From: Diphasiastrum complanatum
Taxonomy: Eukaryota; Streptophyta; Lycopodiopsida; Lycopodiales; Lycopodiaceae
Length of the DNA stretch: 64,000 bases
Direction of reading: 5' to 3'
NCBI GenBank assembly: GCA_029204225.1
Contig: CM055100.1
Location: 11,479,272-11,543,271, forward strand
Notes under the pieces: model-generated
The model's input: the letters and a program-made list of their open reading frames with translations, nothing else
What the model was told of the DNA's origin: nothing
Databases searched by the model: none
Translations under genes and position numbers: made by a program
Shown here: positions 25,019 to 36,784 of the stretch, piece after piece
Position numbering within the stretch: position 1 is the stretch's first letter
Layout: every line of letters begins with the position of its first letter

Positions 25019-25083
25019 CTGTAGAACAACTGATCAGACAGATCTTGATTCTACTAACAAAGCGCACAATTTACTTGATGAAG
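25019..25083 (+). repeat. Truncated 5' LTR start of a second copia family
   Basis: TGTAGAACAACTGATCAGAC matches the LTR start at 25528 for about 65 bp. It then passes directly into RNase H, so the rest of the LTR and nearly all of the internal region were deleted. Confidence 0.8.
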
Positions 25084-25527
25084 GATGATAGCAAAAGTAT
25101 CTCAGGAGGTTGTACTCTAGCATTCGGTGCAGCCATACTTTGGATAAGCAAGAAGCAAACAATAGCAGCTCAATCTTCCTGTGAAGCGGAATATGTAGCA
25201 GCAGCCAAGATGGCAAACGAGCTGATCTGGATTAAACAGATATTGGAAGGATTTGATGAATCTATTTTTGAACCTTATGTCTTATTAATGGATAACACTT
25301 CAGCAATCTATCTTACAAAAGATCATGTATTTCACTCAAAAATGAAGCACATAGCTATCAAGTATCATGTGATTCAAGACTTAGTCGAAAAGAAGGTACT
25401 AAAGACAGTCTTCATACCGACAGAGGAAATGACAATTGATATCTTTACGAAACCACTCAATAAGGCTTTGTTCGAGAAGCAGCGAAGAAGATTCGGGTTA
25501 ATCCAACTGCCTACTTTGAGAGGGAGT
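25084..25527 (+). pseudogene. Copia RNase H domain
   Basis: An open stretch with SKSISGGCTLAFGAAILW, the QSSCEAEYVAAAK catalytic segment, MDNTSAIYLTKDHVFHSKMK and IDIFTKPLNKALFE. It is the C-terminal domain of a copia polyprotein, degrading the RNA strand of the hybrid. It ends at a polypurine tract GAGAGGGAG before the LTR. The RT upstream is deleted. Confidence 0.88.
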
Positions 25528-26481
25528 TGTAGAACAACTAATCAGACAGATCTTGATTCTACTAAAAAAGTGCACAGTTTACTTGAAAAAGGATGAGAAA
25601 GAAACGAACGCGAACTTGAAACCTTTTTATTTGTGATCAACCTCAAAGGATTCGCGAAATTTGTTTTGCAGTCAACTCGAAAGATTTGCAAAACAGTTTC
25701 TTGTAGAAGCTTGTGGTTTTTCTAGTTGAAGCTTGAAAAATTCGCGAACAAAAGCTTGTCGCAAAATATTCTATTTCTTGTTCAAACCTCAGATGTCACG
25801 AAATTGTCGCGAACAATTTGCAAAATCTTTTGTACTGTTCTCTAAGCTCACCTATCGTGAAACTGTCACAAACTATTTGCAAAATATTCTAGATTTCTTC
25901 TTCAAGGTTAAGAATTGTCATCTGTCGCGAAAAATTCACTAAAGACGAAATGTCGTGAAGAGACAAGTGTCGCGAACAATTCGTGAAACATGAAGCTGAG
26001 ACGAAAAGATGGACTATCATGAATAATTCGCAATCAGAATTTATTAGACCTTGGAAACAGAGCATTTATTCGAATATCAACCATCGTAGACAGTTAGATA
26101 ATCTACTGTTACAACATTAAAAGGCCAAAAGACCTGTAAATAAAAGGCCAAAAGACCTATCTTGTAGCAAATAAATACATGTGCACTACTCGTTGTAACA
26201 CACTCACTCAATCAGAGACACAACAATGAGATAAGACAACAAGAGATGTATATTGATAAATCAGATTCAAAGCTATAAAAATTCATTTTTGATCAATAAT
26301 TTCTTATTGTCTAAATTGGCTTGAGTTGTCGCTTACTTCCGCATACAAATTCTGCACACATATTCAATCAGAACTAATACTGTTCTATTAGTACATAGAT
26401 CAGATATAGACCCGATTGAAGACATTGATATTAGTTTGATTTCGTGTTCTCTGTGAGAGATTATTTATTATTTTTCCTATA
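25528..26481 (+). repeat. LTR shared by two copia copies, with TCGCGAA repeats
   Basis: It starts TGTAGAACAAC after the polypurine tract and ends just before the primer site at 26483. It therefore serves as 3' LTR of the RNase H fragment and 5' LTR of the downstream gag-pol. Its U3-like part holds at least five TCGCGAA motifs (about 25650-25985). A 23-bp unit (AAAAGGCCAAAAGACCT...) is tandemly repeated at 26118-26160, close to AATAAATA. Confidence 0.75.
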
Positions 26482-26482
26482 G

Positions 26483-26494
26483 TGGTATCAAAGC
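26483..26494 (+). promoter_or_regulatory. Primer-binding site (initiator-Met type)
   Basis: TGGTATCAAAGC follows the LTR end and precedes gag by about 90 bp. Confidence 0.85.
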
Positions 26495-26586
26495 ATACAA
26501 AATTAAAACTGATACAGTAATATCAGAACGAATCAGATCATCCCTCTCAGCAAGCCGCTATTTGGAGGTTATTCAGAAATAAGAAG

Positions 26587-27600
26587 ATGTCGTCGATCAT
26601 CAATATTCAAGCTCATATCACTACAATCTTGGACTCAGAAGGTTGAAATTACTTGATTTGGAGATTAAAGACTTCACTCTTATAAAAGCGAAGGTCTATG
26701 GCAATGGGTATAGAACAAATAGAGGAGAAGCCAGTAGCTACTCCTGGCAAAGAACTTCGGAAATGGAGTTTAAAAAATGACAAAGCTATAGCAATTATTG
26801 TGTCTTCAGTGCATGACAATATAATGCTAGATCTTACATCAATTTCGAATGCAAAAGATTTATGAGAGGAATTGCAAACCAAGAATGAAACTCGATCTCA
26901 TAATCAAATTATGTTCTTGGAAGACCAATTAACTTACCTACAGTGGGACGCCAAAGACCTGAACACATTCATGCAAAAGATTAAAGATTTGCTTATTTCC
27001 TTGCAAAATTATGGTGCAGAAAATACAATTCCTAAGGAAAGATAGCTTAGTTATATTCTTCGAGCCCTACCCAGGTCATTCCACTCGAACCTTATTGGTG
27101 AAAGATGCGACAATGATACTTCAAAAGGCAATAGACGGAGTTGAGGAGGAAGTAGATGCTCGTGAATGTTATGATGACAATGGTGATTCAGAAAATGCTC
27201 TATTTACTCAGAAGTATAAATCTTCTAAGAAGTCTAATTTTAAGAGGGAGTCGTCTAAGAAGAATGAGTCTAAGACAAATGAACAACAATCTGGTAAACA
27301 ACAAAAGAATTTCAACGATAAGAAGATCTGCAACAGATGCAGAAGATTAGATCACACAGAAAAAAAGTGTTGGTTAAATCCAAAGATTGAATGTCTTCAT
27401 TGTCATAAATGGGATCATGCAGTAGTAGACTATTATCAGAATCCCATAAACAACAAGGAGCAGAATCAAAGCGAATTTTCATATTCAAACTATGTCAAAG
27501 ACAAAGCAGAATGCTCTAGAGCAGCAAAAGGCAGGGCAACAAGGAACCTAGCAGCTTATGTTAGTGTTGATCTATGTTGTTCATCCAATTCAATTTGAGA
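26587..27600 (+). pseudogene. Copia gag with two zinc-knuckle-like motifs
   Basis: An ATG at 26587 opens a gag frame with several stops (near 26647, 26674, 26863). A frame change near 27020 leads to 27011-27598, with a lysine- and serine-rich segment. One complete CCHC knuckle (CNRCRRLDHTEKKC) follows, then a second motif CLHCHKWDH whose last cysteine is replaced. The protein would form the particle core and bind RNA. Confidence 0.8.
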
Positions 27601-28125
27601 TGTAGTACTTGATTCGGGAGCCACTCACATTTTGTTTCCTCGAAATTTTTTTTGCCTGAGTACAAGAAGACGAACTATTCGAGATTCATTATACTTGGAG
27701 ACAATTCTAAACATGTGGTTAATGGAACCAGTGTATTATGGCTGGACACAAATCAGGGTGACAAGAAACTGGAGGAAGTTCTCTATGTCCGTACTCTTGA
27801 TAAAGATCTTCTATTTGTAGCTACGATAGTCGATACAGGCATGTCAGTAACCTTCACAAAGAACTCTTGTAAACTGTTCAACAAAGATTATTATAATCTG
27901 GTTGCTAAAGGCAACAGAGAAGGAAATTTATATCACCTAAACATTCAAACAAGAATCGAACAAGCAAATCAAACTCAGGAATCGACAGATGTATTGTGGC
28001 ACAAGAGACTATGTCACATGAATATGGAAGCCTTGTACAAGCCAACAAAAGTCAGAGAATTCAAGGAGTCGAAATCAAAAGTAGAGATATTTGAACTACC
28101 TGCAAATCTTATCTTAAAGGCAAGA
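27601..28125 (+). pseudogene. Copia protease and pre-integrase region
   Basis: VVLDSGATHILFP at about 27604 is the protease active site. After a frameshift, 27652-28128 continues with the protease C-terminal part, VLYVRTLDKDLLFVATI, and the pre-integrase LWHKRLCHMNMEAL motif. Confidence 0.82.
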
Positions 28126-28580
28126 TGACTAGAACACCTTTCAGTAAGGATGTTTATAAAGCAACTAAAGTACTTGAAATTGTGCATTCAGATATTTGTA
28201 GACCATTTGGAGTATTGTCATTGGGTGATGCAAGGTACTTCATTATGCTTATTGATGAGTTCAGCAAGTTCGCTATAGTATACTTTATTCGTACCAAATC
28301 TGAAGCTTTCGAGAAATTTGTTGAGTATACAAATTGGGTTGAGAAGCAGACAAGCAATAAGTTGAAGCAAATTCGCACAGATCGTGGAGGTGAGTAAATT
28401 TCCAATGAATTCAAAGCTTACTGTACTGATCGAGGTATTATGCACATGAAGACTGCATCTTACACACCTCAACACAATGGAATAGCTGAACGAAGGAACC
28501 GTACATTGATGGAAGCTACAAGGTGTATGATGGCTCATGAGAAGGCACCAAAACAGTTGTGGGCAGAAGTAGTGGTCTGC
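28126..28580 (+). pseudogene. Copia integrase core, truncated by an inversion junction
   Basis: The core runs through IVHSDICRPFGVLSLG, LIDEFSKFAIVYF and IRTDRGGE; a TAA follows at 28396. It then resumes with YTPQHNGIAERRNRTLMEAT, so all three catalytic acidic residues are kept. After EKAPKQLWAEVVV (about 28575) the sequence switches to antisense copia RT. Confidence 0.85.
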
Positions 28581-29625
28581 TTAGAATCCTTGACCAAATT
28601 GGTATTGTTGCTAAACAACAACATATCATCCACGTATAAGGTGATGATATGAAGGATTGCTGCACTGACTTGGAATAGAGTTGCAATCAACAACGCTCGG
28701 TTTGGATCCTTTTTTGATGAGGAATGTGTTGATCCTCTAAAACCAAGCTCTGGTAGACTGCTTCAAGCCATAAAGTGCTTTGTGGAGTTCACAGGCATGA
28801 TTCTTCATACCTTCTAGAACGTATCCTTTGGCTGGTTCATGTAGATGTCTTCTTGTATAACTCCATTCAGATAGGCTATTTGCACATCAAGTTGATGTAC
28901 TTCGAGTTTGGCAGCTACAACATAAGACATGAGTGCTCAGATCGACGAATGCTTGACTACTGGACTGAAAGTCTTGCTGTAGTCAATGTTGGGGATCTGA
29001 GTGAATCCTCGTGCTACAAGTTTTGCCTTTCTTCAATCAATTGCTCCATTGGCATTGTATTTGATCTTAAAGATCCATTTGCAATCAATGATATTGCAGC
29101 CAATAGGAGCTTTGATTAGTGACCATGTCTGGTTCTTGATCAGAGAGGAATACTCTCTGTCCTTAGCTTCTCTCCAGAGATCAAAGTCTGGTTGGCTGAG
29201 TGCCTCTTCAACTGTTGTCGGTTCCTGTATCAAGAGACATGTAGACTCAAGAGTATACCTTGTGGGCTATGTGCACACTCGGCTTGATCTTATGGGAGGA
29301 TTCGACTGATGAACCACTCCTGGGACTTGTTGTTGGGTAGCAGCAACGTCTTCATCTGATTCGCTATCAAAAAGTGGGTCAACAATGGACACGTCCGAGC
29401 TAGAAGCAAGACAGTCGTGTCAATGGCAGGTGATGAAGGTTCTCCTGGAGCAATATCCTTGCCTTTGATTTCGATGAACTGATCCTCGATAAAGACTGTA
29501 TCCCGACTATACAAGATTTGCTAGGTATCAAGATCATACAACTTGTATGTATTATCAGATGAAGTAAATCCAATCAGGATGGTCTTAAGACCTTGGAAGT
29601 CCAATTGATTTGCAAAGCACTTTGT
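28581..29625 (-). pseudogene. Inverted copia fragment: integrase C-terminus to RT catalytic box
   Basis: Along the minus strand, 29625-29290 holds an integrase C-terminal region (TYKLYDLDTQQILYSRDTVF). 29233-29033 holds the RT N-terminus (DREYSSLIKNQTW and IIDCKWIFKIKYNANG). Farther on are HKALYGLKQSTRAWF and, near 28650-28625, an IITLYVDDM box reachable after a 1-base frame shift. It ends where the plus-strand integrase begins at about 28580. Stops and frameshifts are frequent. Confidence 0.8.
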
Positions 29626-29841
29626 ATTGCTAAAAAACATGATTGCATGCACCCTTATCATGTATGTATTTGGCGGTCTTCACGATTTGAGAGAATATTA
29701 TATTGTACGGGTGGTCGGATGCGAGCGTCACTTTGTTGTCTGGGTAAGCTTGCTAGCTTCTTGTGTGTTATAGACAAACTCTCATCTCATTTTATCTTTT
29801 CATGCATTGTGGGAGACTATAAGTAATTACATAAATATTTT

Positions 29842-32800
29842 GTGACAGTTTGTTTAGAAAAATGTTGCCTCCAAATAACACCATGGCGGCGTCTCAACAA
29901 GAAGCCAAGAAAATGCTATCCGTGGTCGGCATGGATTACAAGAGTATTCATGTATGTTTCAATGATTGCATCTTATATCGAGATGAGTTTGAGGAGGCAA
30001 GCACGTGTCCACACTGTGGGAAACACTGCTACAGGAAAGATTTATAAGGAGCGACCATATCTGTGAAGGTGGTAAGACATTTTTCCATCATACCCTGGAG
30101 AGAATCCATGTTGATTGTCCAGCATGGAAGCACGTGGATGCTACTTGGCATGAGTTTAGGGATGAGCCTCGCCATTTGTATTTGGGGTTGGCAATGGATG
30201 GTATGAATCCATTCGGTTCAAGCTCCACATCATGGTCCACATGGCCGGTTGTCCTTGTAAATTACAACATCCCCCCTTGGCTAAGTATCAAGAAGGGGCA
30301 CCTAATGCTTGCCCTTCTTATCTCGGGAAAATACAAGGCAAAAAATATGGACATGTATATGGCTCCCTTGATAGATGAGCTAAAGATATATGGCAAGGAG
30401 TTTAAGTGAGCGATATATCAAGACCATTGAGACAAAGAGATTTTGTGCTAAAGGGGACCTTGATGTGGACGATGCACGACTTTCATGGATATGGGGAACG
30501 TTCAGGTGAGATATCCTTGCTATTGGTTCGATTCATGGTATTATATTAAATTTTATGTGTATTCACAAACTTTCTTTCAATTCGAACATTAGACTCACAG
30601 AAAAGTAGTTTTTCTGGTCTCAATATAGGGCTTCAAACTAGTGGCTATAATGCATGCCACATTTGTGGCGAGTATTTGCAAGCACATCACTTACAACATC
30701 TACAAAAGATGGTTTATGAGGGCCACACTCGATACCTTCCACCTGATCACCCTATGCGTGATGGGCTTGTTGGTCAACGTCCCCATTCCATGAAGGTACC
30801 ATACATATTTGGGCCAATGTACATGTCATTTATTTATGTTACAGTTACCCTGTTTATTTTTCATCTAACGATAATCTGAATTAAATGTGTGTACTTGTTT
30901 GCGAATATTGTAGGCAAGTGATTTCAATATTTCTTGGAATGAAGAGGTTATCAATATTTCATAAACTCCCATATTGGGGAGAATTGTTGATAAACCATCT
31001 TTTGGACCCGATGCACATATTCAAGAATGTCGGGAGCACGGTTTGGGAGCACTTGACCAGATTGAAAGATAAAAAAGATGTACAAGATGACTTAAAAAAA
31101 GTGAAAAAGATGGTTGATTTATGGCCACAAATAGTGGGGACTTCAGTTGTCCTCCCAAAGGCCCCATGGATCTTTTCGAGGAGAGAATAGACGATTGTAA
31201 AGAAGGCAATAGCCTCATTTCGAACTCCGATAGGACACATGTGATGCCTAAAGGGTGCTTTCACAAGGGACAACAAGCTAAGTGGACTAAAGTCTCATGA
31301 GTGGCATAGATTTTTATAGGTTGGCATGACATGTTTTTTGATGTTACTTCCACCTCAACATTGTGGATTACATTTTATTGCATGTCTTGTAATTTCATGA
31401 TGATCTCATTGCACATATATGTATCTCAGTGACCAAATTGTTTTTGTGTATGTAGTTTGTGCTTCCCTTGGTGTTAAGAGAGTTCTTGACAGAGGAGTTA
31501 AGGAGTGCAATCTACAAAATCAGTGGTTTGGTGAGGTACGGGTGAATGCAACTCACATCATTCTTTCTTGGGATGATTCAAGATGATGATCTTACTAACG
31601 TGTATGTCATTGTTGTTTACTTTTCTTATGAAGATACATTTCATCCAAGGAATTACCGCCGACATCCATTGAGACGACAAGACAAAGTTCCAGTGAGACA
31701 TCGTGCTTGATTAAGAAGCACTTTCCCAGATCCATTCTCACCATTCAAATGCATCTCATTGTGTATTTGGTAGATGAGGTGGCCATTGCAGGTACATCAT
31801 CTACTTGAGTCAATTGCCTATTCTTAGTCCATCCTAGACTATTGCTATTGTGGTCATTCCATGTTTTCTCACTAACATTGGTCCATTTTTTTAATTCAGG
31901 AACTGTCCATAGTCGTTGGATGTTTTTCTTGAAACAATTCATGGAAACATTGAAAGACTTCATAAGACAAAGAGCAAGGCTTGAGGGTAGCATGGTGGAA
32001 GGATGGCTAGTGCAAGAGTCCATGGTTTACATCACGGAGTTCCTTGCTCATAGTGATTCTTCTAATCCTTGTCTTTGGGATAAAAAGGATGATGAGCATG
32101 TTGTTGGGAAGTTCCTCAAGGAAAAGGAGCGATTATCAGAATGAGAGATTCCTTCAGGGAGAAGATGAATAAGTTTTGCATTCTTAATAACGAGGAAATG
32201 CAAAAGTGGATTTTGCTATACGAAGAGGCCAAGGCTCATAGACAAACAGCTCGATCCACTTTCAGGAGAGGGCATAGAAGACAACCATATTCACCTTATC
32301 TCGTCCTTCTACCCAAGGACATGACACTTAATTGGCTACGTGATGTCCTTATAAAAGCCTTGACAAACAACCAAGAAGTAACAGAGAGAGACCGGGAATA
32401 TGCAAGGGGGTGCAATTTACGTGTAATCTAGCTATGATGATCATCATTCACATGTTAATCAAAACATTTGTACGTGCAATTTTGTACATGTTCGTTGTAT
32501 TCCTAACACATTTAGTTCTATTTTGTTCTGTACAAAAAATACAGTCCACTGTGGATGCATGGATGACACTTTCGTACGGAGCACATTGTCAAAATAGAAA
32601 CACGTACGATTGTGGAGTCATGGCAAATTTTACCCAAGAGATTCGAGCAAGCACAACGGACACAAATTTACTCTTTTCTCAACTTGATTATTGTGGGACA
32701 ATCAATGACATCCTCGAAGTTGAATTTAGGCAATTCAACTTTTTCATAGATTTTAATGTCAAATGGCTAAAAGTTATTTGCAATGGTCCCAATGCAACTG

Positions 32801-33474
32801 TCAGGTATTTTGCCATTGACTCTACCAAGCTTTGGATGGATCAAAGTGATACATTTGTTTTTCCTCAACAATGTGAGCATGTACATTTCTTCTATGTCTT
32901 CAAGATGTCTATGCTCTTTTGTTGTCAATCAATCAATTTTCATTATACTGCAAAAAATGTATATTGTGTCATGTATATCAAGAAACTGTAACATAGCTAT
33001 GAAAACTAACTACGAGTCAACATTTATGGTAACATCAATCAATTACAGGTGTTCTTTCACCTTGATCGTTCAGATCCCAGATGGTGGTACGTGATTCAAG
33101 TCGATCCTCAAAGTAAATTTTTTTTTGAAGATAGAGATGTCATGGAGGACATGGCGTTGCCAACTGATGCACCTGATGAACAAGATCGTGATGATGGATT
33201 CGATGACACATTTTCGGAGGATGATCATGTGCAAGGCTCACAAGCTAATGATGATGTTGAGCATGATGCATCATCATCGAATGGATCAACGACACACGAC
33301 ACACCTTCTCGATCTCACTCGTTATCACCATCGCCATTAGCTTTTGAAGATCAACTTATTAATGATGAAGCTATAAGAGATATTTGGGTGGAATTAGAGA
33401 TAGACTCATTTGATTTGGCCGATTCGTCGCAAGCTGATGCGGCAAATAATAATGATGAGCTACCAAATGAATAA
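29842..33474 (+). pseudogene. CACTA (En/Spm) TNP2-type transposase, near full length, decayed
   Basis: Order of matches to the family: LPPNNTMAASQQEAKKML, FNDCILYRDEFEEASTCPHCG, then LGLAMDGMNPFGSSSTSW...WPVVLVNYNIPPWLSIKK and PLIDELKIYGKEF. Then CHICGEYL...YEGHTRYLPPDHPMR and HKLPYWGELLINHLLDPMHI. Next comes a DUF4218-like part (VHSRWMFFLKQFMETLKDF) and a DUF4216-like part (ILEVEFRQFNFF, FAIDSTKLWMDQSDTFVFP, RSDPRWWYVIQVDP) with an acidic tail. Plausible introns: 30506-30628, 30796-30913, about 31790-31899, 32881-33048. Stops at 30044-30046, 30406-30408 and 31188-31190 and frame changes near 30090 and 32142 show decay. It would cut and paste CACTA elements. Confidence 0.88.
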
Positions 33475-33959
33475 GTGAGACAATACGATGTATTTCAACT
33501 CATTGTAATATTAATCATATTGCTCACAAATGCAATTAGATTTGTTAATTGACTAGTTGACATTAAACAAGAAGTTGACGCATGTGAGACCACAATTTGT
33601 GGTCATCATTTTTTTGTGATACATAAATTTCTTTATCCAATGTGCTGATAGGTAGCAAATTCCAAAAGTGAGATCCATTTACATTTTGTTTTATACCGTG
33701 ATTTATGCTAAGGCGTCTTTTTTTCATCAGTCTCGGTATTACCCTCGGTTAGCAGAGTGTCTTGGAATGCTTCTTGCCACCTCGAACCTCTTTATAACCT
33801 TCTCTATATGCCTCTCTATAACTCTCTCTATAAATGTTTTCAAAACAAGTTCAAATTTGGTAGGCATATACCGAGGCCAAAAACCAGACCCGAGGCTTGA
33901 GCATTTCGCTCCCATCATGACTCATTTCGAAAATTATCTTTCAAACACAAAAAGCCTTG

Positions 33960-33983
33960 GAAATCGTCCGTCCTCTTGTAGTG
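33960..33983 (+). repeat. CACTA terminal inverted repeat, right end
   Basis: Read on the minus strand the end is CACTACAAGAGGACGGACG, starting at 33983. This is the canonical CACTACAAGA type. It lies 0.5 kb after the transposase stop. The matching left end was not found; the region left of 29842 is replaced by the inverted copia fragment. Confidence 0.7.
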
Positions 33984-34105
33984 GTATATCTTTGTTCAAT
34001 TATTGATAGGCGTAGTAATGCACTAGGAAAGAAGGCTCATTTCGCGGTGCTCAATAGTTCGTTCATAGACTTTGACTTATCGAATCCTCATTCCTTCTTC
34101 CAACA

Positions 34106-34401
34106 TGGTGTCAAAGCTTTACTATTAGATACCCTTCATGGTATATGGGTGAGATCATTAGATACTTTTCATAGTATCAAATTCTTATTAGAGCACACTT
34201 GCTCTTAATCTTCAAATTGTGGTATCAAATTTCAGTATCAGGTAATTGATTTTCAATTGTAGCGTCACACAATATCATTCTTGAAGTCATCGACTTATCG
34301 ACAAACCAAGTTTTAAATGGATTCTCAGAGTAAAGATGGTCTTATCACAGACAAGCTGAATGGATCCAATAACTATTTGTGAAAATTTAAGATGAAGACC
34401 T
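34106..34401 (+). pseudogene. Copia leader and gag start
   Basis: CCAACA followed by TGGTGTCAAAGC (34106-34117) looks like an LTR end plus a primer site. The ATG at 34317 opens with DKLNGSNNYL and KFKMKTL, a copia gag N-terminus, with one internal stop. It is interrupted by a second LTR at 34402. Confidence 0.6.
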
Positions 34402-34579
34402 TGTGAGAAATTTCAACCTGTTTAGTCATATTTTGGTTAATTGTCAATATTAGGCCTATATGCATTTTAGACTTAGAGATAAACTTTATGAAAGTTATTT
34501 TAGTCTAAGTTCATTTGAATTACCACTTTTAGAAAGTGTGGGGACCTAATTGGATCTCAGTGATTCATATTTTTTCACA
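34402..34579 (+). repeat. Compact 178-bp LTR with TGTGA...TCACA ends
   Basis: The segment begins TGTGAGAAATTTC and ends TTTTTTCACA. It is followed at once by the primer site TGGTATCAAAGC (34580-34591). It cuts into a copia gag. No coding region follows; 34592-35300 is AT-rich leader-like DNA without a gene. Confidence 0.65.
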
Positions 34580-35525
34580 TGGTATCAAAGCTTTTGATAC
34601 GAATCTATGTAGCATAACTTTTTTGAGTCCACATTTTGTTTCCACACTAAAAATGGCATAACGTTTTAGTGGTAAGTTTGAATTTAGCGGAGTTTGGTGC
34701 ATTGGACAGCGCTCAACAAGGGATTTCCAATGATATGTTGCATGACATACTTTTGAGCCTTGACTAAAAAGTCATGGCAAGTCAAAAGTATTAGTGTTAT
34801 AATATTTTAATAATATAAAAGACATCTTGCACGAATTCTTAAAGGGTCTTTTTGGAGCTCAAATCTACCCTAATGTAAATCAAAACTCAATATAGGGTTG
34901 TGATCTTGAAGTAAGCCAATTTTAGACATTACTTACTAGATTTGGGCGACTTTAATTGCATTAGGAAGGTCTCATTGGAGGCTACAAGATTCTATATCAA
35001 GTTTGTAGCATTTGCATGCAGAATTCGCAAGATTCAATTTTTTGTACTTTTGTCAAAACCCTAAATTTGTTTGGATCTCTTATATTTGAGGTTGCTGGAG
35101 CTTTTAAGAGTGTGTTTCGAGTTTAGAAAGTACAAGAGTTCATGATATTGTAGGTTAATGATCAAGTATCTTCCATTCTATGTGTTGATTTTGCTAGGTT
35201 TGGTGCAAGAAAGAGATTTGCAAGGTTCCATATCTTTGTGATTTCTTCTTGAGTTCATTTGTTGACATTCGTGTGTGTGTTACATATACACAAAAAAGAT
35301 ATTGGCAGGGAAATCCAATGAATTGAAATATGACATGCTATAAAGCAAATTCACAAGGCAACAAAAAACATGCTAACCTATGAGAACTTGTGCCAACCAC
35401 ATATGTAAACCACATATAGGGAACACACAATAGCCACTTGTTCGGAACCCTACATTGAAACAAAACAAATGACGTACACATAGGCTTGTGTACTTCTTGA
35501 AAAGCCAAGAGATATGAAAATTGAT

Positions 35526-35995
35526 TCAATAAAAAATAGAAATATATATCCTACTAGAGCACTCTTCATACCCAGGAAATTTTTGCATACTGGACATCAA
35601 GATCCCCTTCATCACAAAATATCTTTTTCTGCATGGTCTTGAAATATTAGTTGCTCGAATTCTTTGACATAAGATCTTAAGCTCATCTATCAGGGGAACC
35701 ATACATACATCCATAGTCATTGTCTAGTATTTTTTTCAAATAAGAAGGGCAAGCATGAGGTGTCTCTTCTTGATACTTATCCAAGGTAATTATTATTCAC
35801 CAAGACAACATACCAAGTGGATCATGATGTGGAGCACAATCCGAATGGATTCACACCATCCATTGACAACCTTAAATGTATTTAAATGTCAAAGCTCATC
35901 CTTAAATTCAAAACATCTCTCATCTACATGCTTCCATATTGGACAATCAACGAGAATTCTAATAATTTCATCTATCTACAGTTGGTCAAATGTCA
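35526..35995 (-). pseudogene. CACTA TNP2-type transposase fragment
   Basis: The minus strand reads ILVDCPIWKHVDE, the equivalent of DCPAWKHVDATW at 30116. It goes on through MVPLIDELKILCQRI to SRPCRKRYFVMKGIL and FPGYEECSS. The order agrees with the copy at 29.8-33.5 kb; stops and small deletions are present. Confidence 0.8.
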
Positions 35996-36002
35996 TGTCA
36001 TA

Positions 36003-36300
36003 AGTTTTGCTATGGATGAAGAAGATGATCAAGTTGATTAGAATAAGAATGATGTGGATCTAGATCTGCATGGTTTTCAAGAAAATGATACTATTGATCA
36101 TGCTGAATAAATATCTAATGATTTGACTTTACACAATAAGATCAATCATTTCCATCACCATGAACTAAGAAAGATCACCAAACTCATGATAATGAAGCCA
36201 TAGGGGTTACGTGGATAAAGCTAGAAATAGACTCATTTAGTTTGGTAAATTTGTCACAAATATGCAATATATAAATGTTGATGTAATAGAAAATGAATAT
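36003..36300 (+). pseudogene. CACTA transposase acidic-tail fragment
   Basis: The DEEDDQVD opening and the WIKLEIDSFSLVNLSQ segment match the tail WVELEIDSFDLADSSQ at 33389 of the larger CACTA copy. It is in opposite orientation to the adjacent fragment at 35526-35995. Confidence 0.65.
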
Positions 36301-36784
36301 ATGATATACAACGGTTATTGCATTTTGCCATACTCTTGATTATATTGCTCAAACTTTTGTACTTACTTACTTGATCAACTAGCATGACACAAGTCAATAC
36401 TATGTATGATGCATTATTAATAAGTAATTAAACAATCCATCATGATATTGGTACTGCATATTGTTTTGGTTTTTACTTGTATGTATGGCCCTTTTTGTTG
36501 AGTGAGAATTAAAACCATTGTATTGATAAGCATGTCTTTTCAAAAGACTCTAGAAAGCCCTCTCTGTAACATATCATATGGAGGTTAGGTAATTGTCATT
36601 AGTGTCAGTATACTTGTCAGTGATTACTTGTTTATCTACCTCTTTATTTACATTGAATTTTGATGTTTCTACCTCCACATGTACAGACACTTATATCAAT
36701 GATAGTCTTGCCCTGAGTGTGAAGTGGCCAAAAAAATGGTTAAGTATTTGGTAAACACTCGAAAAAAGCATCACAAAATGCTCG

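Noticed and set aside
28775-29309. Plus-strand frames of 114 and 102 codons
   Set aside because: They are shadows of the minus-strand copia RT fragment.
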